64,000 nucleotides of DNA, taken from assembly GCA_934045905.1 (NCBI GenBank), contig OW203763.1:45657941-45721940 (forward strand), written 5' to 3'. The translations under genes and the position numbers were made by a program. Source of the DNA: Leuctra nigra (Eukaryota > Arthropoda > Insecta > Plecoptera > Leuctridae). The notes below the pieces were generated by a model. It was not told where the DNA came from, searched no databases, and saw only the letters and a program-made list of their open reading frames with translations. Positions 59,701 through 64,000 of the stretch are shown here, piece by piece (position 1 is the stretch's first letter; every line of letters starts with the position of its first letter).

Positions 59701-60416
59701 GTAATGTTTTGTTCCAAATTCTGATTTTTTTGAGTGAAATCAAAATCTTCGACTTCGACTTTGACTTCGGAATTTTAGGAGGTCAAATCTTCGACTTCGA
59801 CATCAAAAATCCACCTTCGCACACCCCTAGTTTTACCTCACTGGCACTTTCGGAATTCCCGTGAAAGTATTGGTCCATGCTCTTCTGGAAGTCAAAGTTA
59901 ATTTGGAAATGCTCATTTCAAGTCATAAGGGTACTATTGTTTTTTGTGTTATTTGTATACTCAAATCTACTCAAAATGCCTCGGTGTATACTCAAAATGA
60001 CAAATTGCAGCTATGGGAGTGTATTTCAAATAACCATAGGTAATTTTCAAATATGTAGAACCTCAAGTTAACCATATAAAGCTGCTGGGAATGGTTGACC
60101 TTGAGGTTTCATGTAGCGGAGCCGACTAATTTCTGCTTTTGTCAATTGAAAATGATAGAGCATGAATACATAATTGAAAAAATGGCAACGCAACATCGAG
60201 TCTGCTGATCTCTATATGAGATCTCCCAGCTACATAGTTAGAGATTTCAGATTCAAGACTCGGTTTATTTGTTTCTTGTATCTCTTCATTCTGTCCTATC
60301 TTTATTACCAACTACTTTGTCTCATTGGCCTGCAGGTCATTCTGGTTCGCAGCCTCTTCGATGAGAAATCTCTGGCGCACGGCATGATGCGAAAACTCTT
60401 CTCCTGGTGCACGTGA
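44631..60416 (+). CDS. TMED5: p24 / TMED cargo receptor, gamma class (TMED1/5-like), complete spliced gene
   Basis: Five exons join to 230 aa: 44631-44777, 46563-46666, 51800-51992, 58925-59092 and 60336-60416. Intron phases are 0, 2, 0, 0 and every junction is GT-AG. Family knowledge: p24 proteins are type I membrane proteins of COPI/COPII vesicles that cycle between ER and Golgi and select cargo such as GPI-anchored proteins. Seen here: a short signal peptide (about residues 1-17), then a GOLD domain beginning EVTILIEAG. The two conserved GOLD cysteines are at C33 (RRECFYQ) and C96 (DYEMCWDNTFS). An acidic linker follows (EREDDEEDP), then a helical, coiled-coil-like stretch (about 149-185) containing RDRNVAEGNFTRVN, one transmembrane helix (about 189-208) and a tail of about 22 aa. 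Length is normal for the family. The tail keeps RSLFDE but has no double F and no C-terminal KKXX. The start ATG is chosen because it begins the signal peptide. All introns are full of transposons. Gamma class is inferred from the mature N-terminus and linker; TMED1 versus TMED5 is not resolved. Confidence 0.93.
44842..45066. mobile_element. GTACACT MITE, diverged copy
   Basis: Inverted ends GGTACACTCCCCCAAATAAT and its complement at 45066. The centre matches 39789-40006 in reverse (GGTTCCTTGACAATCAATCC). It starts 65 bases into TMED intron 1. Confidence 0.8.
45473..45691. mobile_element. GTACACT MITE, copy 3 of family
   Basis: Inverted ends GGTACACTTGGCCAAACAAA and TTTGTTTGGCCGAGTGTACC. The middle contains GTAGGTGACCTCACATTTCA as in 40879-41094. 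In TMED intron 1. Confidence 0.85.
45744..46203. mobile_element. hAT-type MITE saturated with GGAACC words (copy 2)
   Basis: 460 bases with ends CAGGGAAGGGGAACC / GGTTCCAGTCCCTG and a perfect 8-base target duplication CATCTAGG on both sides (45736-45743 and 46204-46211). Lies in TMED intron 1. No coding capacity. Confidence 0.92.
46563..46666 (+). CDS. TMED5: TMED exon 2 (GOLD domain core)
   Basis: The acceptor is TGCTCAACAG|GTT and the donor CACAG|GTGAGG, leaving phase 2. It reads VISGGQGRLDISFGLTSPSG and on to VKEAENHH. This matches the p24 pattern of LDI.F.L.SP.G followed by the .VF strand. Intron 1 before it carries five or so MITEs. Confidence 0.9.
46766..49454. mobile_element. 2.7-kb non-autonomous DNA transposon with long inverted ends (GGGTCGTTCCACGTCA)
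   Basis: Ends GGGTCGTTCCACGTCA / TGACGTGGAACGACCC with ATAG on both sides, a possible 4-base duplication. The inverted similarity continues inward in blocks: GCATATACCTACGTATTTTT, the AAATTTCATCCTGTATC region, and GATTTAAATATAGAAAGGTT near 47300 against 49165. The interior is T-rich with a G run (48728-48750). I see no transposase, so it is non-autonomous. It occupies more than half of TMED intron 2. Confidence 0.85.
49095..49123. repeat. AATAC pentanucleotide microsatellite
   Basis: About five perfect copies of a pentamer (ATACA), inside the 46766-49454 element in TMED intron 2. Confidence 0.85.
49555..49955. mobile_element. hAT-type MITE with TTCGAATATTCGAA words
   Basis: Ends TAGGGGTGTGCGAA / TTCGCACACCCCTA with perfect 8-base duplication GTTTTCAC (49547-49554 and 49956-49963). 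The left 130 bases are almost entirely overlapping TTCGAA and GAATATTC words. The right end has ATTCGATATTCGATTCG. In TMED intron 2. Confidence 0.93.
49964..51161. other. TMED intron 2, unassigned part
   Basis: Words such as GCGAAATTGACC, GTGAAATTACCACGAAATCA and CACCAAATTTC recur loosely. They are related to 53330-53400. No exon seen. Confidence 0.45.
51162..51215. repeat. CTT microsatellite
   Basis: A run of CTT repeats with a few CTG changes at its right end, inside TMED intron 2. The open frame of poly-Ser is an accident. Confidence 0.9.
51800..51992 (+). CDS. TMED5: TMED exon 3 (end of GOLD domain, acidic linker)
   Basis: The acceptor is TTGGATCAG|ATACGAG and the donor GACATTCAG|GTGACG. 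The split codon gives R, then YEAFENGDYEMCWDNTFSHF with the second conserved cysteine. STKTVFFELIIE and the acidic EREDDEEDPWNMEV stretch follow, ending in IFAIRVQDIQ. The open frame continues upstream past the acceptor only by chance. Confidence 0.92.
52801..53202. repeat. Inverted-repeat element with internal GTATTGTGAAG minisatellite
   Basis: Left end CTTCCATGG ... CAATGCGATGTTTTGC, right end GCAAAACATTGCGTCCATGG. Both arms include CAGCCAAT. Inside, GTATTGTGAAGCAGT-like units of about 15 and 28 bases repeat from 52967 to 53125. Long open frames on the - strand are products of the repeat. Confidence 0.75.
53217..54093. repeat. Inverted-repeat element (AGAGCCAGTTTTAAATGG)
   Basis: AGAGCCAGTTTTAAATGGTG at 53223 is the complement of CACCATTTAAAACTGGCTCT at about 54063-54082. 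Between them lie AT-rich sequence and a C run (53621-53644). No coding potential. Confidence 0.65.
54664..55463 (+). mobile_element. Old tRNA-SINE copy split by a hAT MITE
   Basis: Head fragment ACTCCGGAGGCCCAGGTTGG (54690 on) and tail fragment CATTCATCCGTCGCCATTTG (55445) are separated by the TACCGGTAAA-word element. The nesting gives a relative age: the SINE came first. Confidence 0.75.
54773..55415. mobile_element. hAT-type MITE with TACCGGTAAA words
   Basis: Ends TAGGGATGGCA / TGCCATCCCTA. Flanks CTTCCATC and CTTCCACC (7 of 8). Subterminal repeats of TTTACCGGT and ACCGGTAAAT. It is inserted into an older tRNA-SINE copy, which it splits (54664-54772 and 55416-55463). Confidence 0.9.
55857..56135. 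repeat. Foldback sequence, about 80-bp arms
   Basis: GATACAATTGGAGACCAAAC and on to ACAAACTTAGGGTTATC on the left. GATAACCCTAAGTTTGTCTT to CCAATCGTATC on the right is its reverse complement with scattered mismatches. In TMED intron 3. Confidence 0.85.
56341..57088. mobile_element. TIR element ATTGAATCGCGAATTACAGA
   Basis: Inverted ends ATTGAATCGCGAATTACAGA and AAGGGC against their complement at 57063-57088. CAGAAAGGGC and ATTAGTCCCAGGA words recur inside and just outside to the right (about 56500, 56870, 57175). No transposase. In TMED intron 3. Confidence 0.8.
57746..58370. mobile_element. piggyBac-type MITE
   Basis: Ends CCCTCCAAGTGCCA / TGGCACTTGTAGGG, each bordered by TTAA (57742-57745 and 58371-58374). 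TTAA plus CCC ends is the piggyBac signature. A 67-codon frame inside (57927) is not transposase. In TMED intron 3. Confidence 0.82.
58925..59092 (+). CDS. TMED5: TMED exon 4 (helical stalk and transmembrane helix)
   Basis: The acceptor is TATCTCCCAG|GATGTG and the donor CTGCAA|GTAAGT, with phase 0 at both ends. It codes 56 residues starting DVLNRIRGSLTQVRHLQDAI. The family signature RDRNVAEGNFTRVN follows, then the start of the membrane helix MAIFAITLILLVGFLQ. Confidence 0.93.
59309..59829. mobile_element. hAT-type MITE with CTTCGAAG words
   Basis: Ends TAGGGGTGTGCGAA / TTCGCACACCCCTA are the same as in the element at 49555. The 8-base duplication GTTTTACC is perfect (59301-59308, 59830-59837). 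The subterminal parts repeat GAAGCTTCGAAG and CTTCGACTTCGA. In TMED intron 4. Confidence 0.93.
60336..60416 (+). CDS. TMED5: TMED exon 5 (end of membrane helix, cytosolic tail, stop)
   Basis: The acceptor is TTGGCCTGCAG|GTC. It reads VILVRSLFDEKSLAHGMMRK, then LFSWCT and TGA at 60414-60416. The tail has the VRSLFDE motif but ends without the dilysine ER-retrieval signal seen in several p24 proteins. A polyadenylation signal follows 290 bases later. Confidence 0.9.
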   Translation, partial: VILVRSLFDEKSLAHGMMRKLFSWCT

Positions 60417-60706
60417 TGCACGCAATGACGTTCCTCCACGCTTCAGTAGTATTACTTCTTTGATTATTTATGATTACGAATATATTTTCTTCTTTCGGCA
60501 TGGTTCTAGTCAACCATCATGTTGTGATGTTCTGATATTCAATTAGCAATAAGATTGGTCCTAATGGATTTGTTTATTGCACAAATGTAAAATTCTGAAG
60601 TTAAAAAATTTATGTCAAGTTTTGTTTTTTAAAATTGAAGTGTATAATTACTGAATTATAAGTCATTAATGTTATATTATATTCAGTGAATCATTGCCAT
60701 AGCTTT

Positions 60707-60712
60707 AATAAA
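60707..60712 (+). terminator. Polyadenylation signal of the TMED gene
   Basis: Canonical AATAAA 291 bases past the TMED stop. It is the first canonical hexamer downstream of the stop and implies a short 3' UTR of about 310 bases. A second AATAAA at 63135 could give a long 3' UTR form. Confidence 0.6.
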
Positions 60713-62845
60713 ACAGAGACATTGTACCAGGGGACCAGTTCATGTCAGTTTTCGAATATAGGACCTCTACAATAGCATATGAAATACAAATTGCTCAAAG
60801 TTGATATGTAGTAGCTGAGGCCTTAAAAATAATTACCTAATACCTCAGAAGTTATGTACAAATCATACCTAACCCCTAATATAGGCACTTAGGATGCAAA
60901 AATATGAGTATGTAGGTAGTACTAGTACCCTGCCCTACCAACCATAAAGCCTCTGTGATATTTTTGAAATTACGTAGGTACTGCATTGTTCATATTGTTG
61001 GAATCAGTAGATCATTTTCATTCCATAAGTCCTTATTTTGTAAGCTAAAACTTGAGTTTAAGTTGTGGATTTAACCAATGGCAAAATAGAGATTCAAACT
61101 TGTTTCAGCCGTTTACTGGCAACGGGTTTCATGTCGGTTGGGTGTTTTATGGTTGGTGGGGCAGAACTATGATCAGTAAGTTACTAGGCGATAGGTAGAG
61201 TGCCATCTAGTGTCATTATAGCATCTATACAATAGCAAAAACATTTTAAGTGGTAAATTTCAAATGAAAAAACCAATTTCACAGTTGAGAATCAGGCTTT
61301 ATCTCAAGATGGTTAAAGGGAATTGTTACTAATAGTAGGTATGATGTTGGAAGGTTGGCATTTTGTGTGGTGGTATGTGGGCTGGCATCAAACAAATATG
61401 GCAAGAGAAAATTTCGGGGAAATTTTTGATTGTACAACACATTTTGTGCCAAATTTGAAGATAGAATCATTCTAAACTGTGAAATAAATCCTATTATTTC
61501 TGTAAATTGGTCAAAGCAAATAGGGAAGTTTCGTGAAATTTTATTGCAGTAAATATGTAAATATCATCATATTAAGTTATAATGATGAACACACATAACC
61601 CTCGAGAAATGTAAAATTTACATTCATAAAAATCAATTTGAAATGGCACGAAATATTTTGTCGGGAAAAACGGCATGTTACTAGAAACGGGATTGTGATG
61701 TCATTTCAAAGTCCACAACAATGTGTTACCATGGTGATTCACTTTGTTACCATGGCAATTGAAAGAATGTGATGTCATGTCAATTTATTCTGTTTTAAAT
61801 TTAGAAGAAATTTATCAAACTTTGTAACTGAATTTCTCAAAAACTATTCGTCGCACAATAACTATATCTGTGTTCAGCAACATCTCAACTATAATAAAAT
61901 AACTGTTATTCTGAAATCTAAGTTACAGGAAACTTCCCTATTGTACCTAGTATTTTTTAAAATGGTGCAGTGCTTCGTTAAGTGCTATAAAAATATTTTT
62001 TGTTTTCGATTGGCAGTACCACAGAATACTCAATTTATAAATTACAATTAAAGAACTGTCTATTTGTACTTCAAATCTACTGATAAAAAATAAGTATGCC
62101 TGTAACAGTTTTCTGAGATACCTACTAGTATCTCACTAGTACTACTAGTAGATACTAGTACTAGTACTAGTAGTTGATACTAGTAGAGATACCTACTAGT
62201 AGGTAAAGATACCTACTAATCAAACTAAACTACGGTATAAGAGGAAATTGAAATCATATTAGATGATCAGAATTGTAAAATGTTTTCAAATTGTCATGCA
62301 TAATTATTAATTACGTACCTAATTTTCTTGTCCTAGTCAAAGTTAGGAAATTGGGCCTTAATAAGTTAATACGTACCATTTTAATTTGCATTTGGTTGCT
62401 ACGAGAGATTGAAAGTTGACTGACCTTGCCATTGACTATACTGCCTTGGTTGACTATCAATTTATTTATTTACAGCTGGTAAGTAATATGTACCCATCAT
62501 TTAATTTATCATGAGCATTTATTGATACTGTGTCCCAGCATTGTAATAACATTTTATGTAATGCAGTAAATCACTCGATATAAATTTGCAGATTCAAGCC
62601 AAGTGCTTAAGAACAGAATTGTTTTCAAAACTACCTAGGTATTTGATCTCTATAAGAATTGGATTTTAAAATTAAATCTCTGGTGATAAGTCAGTGCTTG
62701 TAACTCAATTGTGAAATATGAATTTAGTTTCATTTAAAATGTATCTGCAAATGTAGAAATGCATGTGATTCATGTAGCAAATGCAAATTTTCACGGGGTG
62801 TAAGCTCCGACACAGAACTGAGATCCATCCTCAATGTTTCTTCAG
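60713..62845. other. TMED downstream region
   Basis: Apart from the element at 61521-61940 and a cluster of ACTAGT words (62119-62212, TACTAGTACTAGTAG), there is no coding sequence. It may be a long 3' UTR. Confidence 0.5.
61521..61940. mobile_element. TIR element TAGGGAAGTTTC
   Basis: Short inverted ends TAGGGAAGTTTC / GAAACTTCCCTA. The interior repeats TTACCATGG twice. The target duplication is unclear. Confidence 0.6.
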
Positions 62846-62953
62846 GTGAATGTGTGCCATGAAAAGCAGGGACCTCTCAAGACATCGGGACTTGGTCAGG
62901 AGTTGTACACCCGTCCCAAGAAGTGTTATGCTTTAACGGTACTAAGATATTAA
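62846..62953 (+). CDS. Possible alternative terminal exon downstream of TMED, unproven
   Basis: After TTTCTTCAG| an open frame of 35 codons starts VNVCHEKQGPLKTSGLGQEL and ends at TAA, 182 bases before an AATAAA. Its phase 0 start would fit the TMED exon 4 donor and would replace the tail. It resembles no family I know. It may just as well be 3' UTR of a long TMED transcript. Transcript data would be needed. Confidence 0.2.
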   Translation: MNVCHEKQGPLKTSGLGQELYTRPKKCYALTVLRY

Positions 62954-63134
62954 AATTCCGCTCTCAATAAGGAATACAAATGATGGTTAGTTTTGCTAGA
63001 AGAGAGTGCTTGCGATTCAATATGCTGTGATTTTTACTGACCAAACTGATGTAAGTGTTACAATACTACTCCCCAAGATTGTATGAATCCGACGATCCGA
63101 TGTTGACAGAAACTTTATGTGCCTCCTTGGAAAC

Positions 63135-63140
63135 AATAAA
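63135..63140 (+). terminator. Distal polyadenylation signal, + strand
   Basis: AATAAA followed by a T-rich stretch. It would end any + strand transcript about 20 bases later, within a few bases of where the opposite-strand gene also ends. This makes a tail-to-tail gene pair. Confidence 0.45.
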
Positions 63141-63170
63141 ATGTTGGTTAAATAACTTTTCATTGTGCAA

Positions 63171-63176
63171 TTTATT
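63171..63176 (-). terminator. Polyadenylation signal of the right-edge - strand gene
   Basis: AATAAA on the - strand (TTTATT on +), about 530 bases beyond the stop codon at 63707. It is only about 30 bases from the + strand signal at 63135, so the two mature 3' ends probably overlap slightly. Confidence 0.5.
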
Positions 63177-63706
63177 TAATTAATAGAATTTCAGTACACA
63201 ATGCCTAAAATTAAAAAGAAAACAATCTGCAGGTATTTTATAACGATAATATGTAACTACAAAGATACATACAAGTAAATACCTCCCTACCAAAATACAA
63301 TGTATATAACTTAGGTATAGAGAGTGCAAAGCCAACTAACTACTAATATAAATAGTAGGTACCTACCTACATAACAAAATTTCATCTCTTGACTAAGTAT
63401 GAAGTTACTTATTTGATTGCACACTAAAGTCCAAATAACTCTGGGAAAACATATCATTAGCATCAAGTATCATTTGAAGGATACATAGCATAGCATTTGA
63501 ACAAATGTAATCTTATGTATTGTGTAGATAATATGTAATAGGCTGAGTTTTTAAGAAATAAAATCTACTTGTCTGAAAGCTAATTGTAAAACAACTCCAA
63601 TAATTTAGTAATAGCATTCAAAATTCAGTGTAAAAGTAAGAATTTTAAAAACATCTAGGTAGGTAGGGATAAAAAGTTTCACTGTTTTCAGTGTCATCAT
63701 GATGAC

Positions 63707-63822
63707 TCAGTTGCTATTCTTCCTCGACTCCAGATATTCACCCAACAAGACAGTAGGTTGTTGAAAAACATCACCATACGGATTATGTACATGCACTTGC
63801 CTGGCAAGCTCAGAATCAATAC
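63707..63822 (-). CDS. Terminal exon of an unidentified protein, 3' end only
   Basis: On the - strand a strong acceptor (TTTGATTTGTTCCAG|GT) opens a frame after two bases of a split codon. It reads IDSELARQVHVHNPYGDVFQ, then QPTVLLGEYLESRKNSN and TGA. Codon use is balanced and the sequence is unlike the surrounding repeats, so I take it as a real last exon. The rest of the gene lies beyond 64000. I do not recognise the family. No membrane segment is visible in this piece. Confidence 0.6.
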
Positions 63823-64000
63823 CTGGAACAAATCAAATGAATCGACAAAGGTACAAATTATTACATTTTCTGCCACTCAAGGCTGTCCGAAGAATTACAG
63901 GGCATATTTTTCTGGGAAATTTTCTTTTAGATAATTAAATTAAAAGGTAGGACAATTACTGCTATTTGATAAATTCTAATTACAACAGAGGTGATTGGTA

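Overview
This is a window of AT-rich eukaryotic nuclear DNA, almost certainly from an insect or another arthropod. It has spliced genes with long introns, tRNA-headed and 5S-headed SINEs, non-LTR and LTR retrotransposon remains, abundant DNA-transposon MITEs and megabase-style tandem arrays. One 200-base run of N marks an assembly gap. I cannot fix the order: the repeat style would fit a hemipteran, but that is only an impression. There is no sign of prokaryotic operons, CRISPR or viral genes.

Unique genes are few. The one complete gene is a five-exon p24/TMED cargo receptor (gamma class, TMED1/5-like) on the + strand, 44631-60416, encoding 230 aa. All four introns obey GT-AG and all exon phases join. 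A single internal exon of a Patched-domain RND transporter-like protein lies on the - strand at 21561-21807. The terminal exon of an unrecognised - strand gene (63707-63822) runs tail to tail with the TMED transcription unit at the right edge.

Left third (1-28 kb): dispersed repeats, a perfect 91-bp-arm palindrome (2601-2813), several hAT-type MITEs, a Harbinger-type MITE (7436-7733), a tRNA-derived SINE with target duplications (10007-10265), an 83-bp satellite of about 25 copies (12745-14817) and a 206-bp CAT microsatellite. They are followed by the Patched exon with an LTR-retrotransposon fragment beside it, a 5S rRNA-headed SINE (23427 on) and the gap. Middle (28-38 kb): a GC-rich island, two long foldback elements, a composite repeat carrying repeated ETS-like plus YY1-like words, and a decayed Jockey-type retrotransposon on the - strand. 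Inside that element a 125-bp segment spanning the reverse-transcriptase YADD catalytic motif has expanded into 17 tandem copies. A second 46-bp array sits at its endonuclease boundary.

Right (38-64 kb): nested hAT MITEs with clear 8-bp target-site duplications, many of them inside the TMED introns. Several are saturated with one private palindromic word per element (GGAACC, TTCGAA, CTTCGAAG, TACCGGTA). Two have identical ends but different words. The main interest of the window is this repeat biology: satellites born from transposon coding sequence, palindromic-word MITEs, and several sequences able to make long hairpin RNA.
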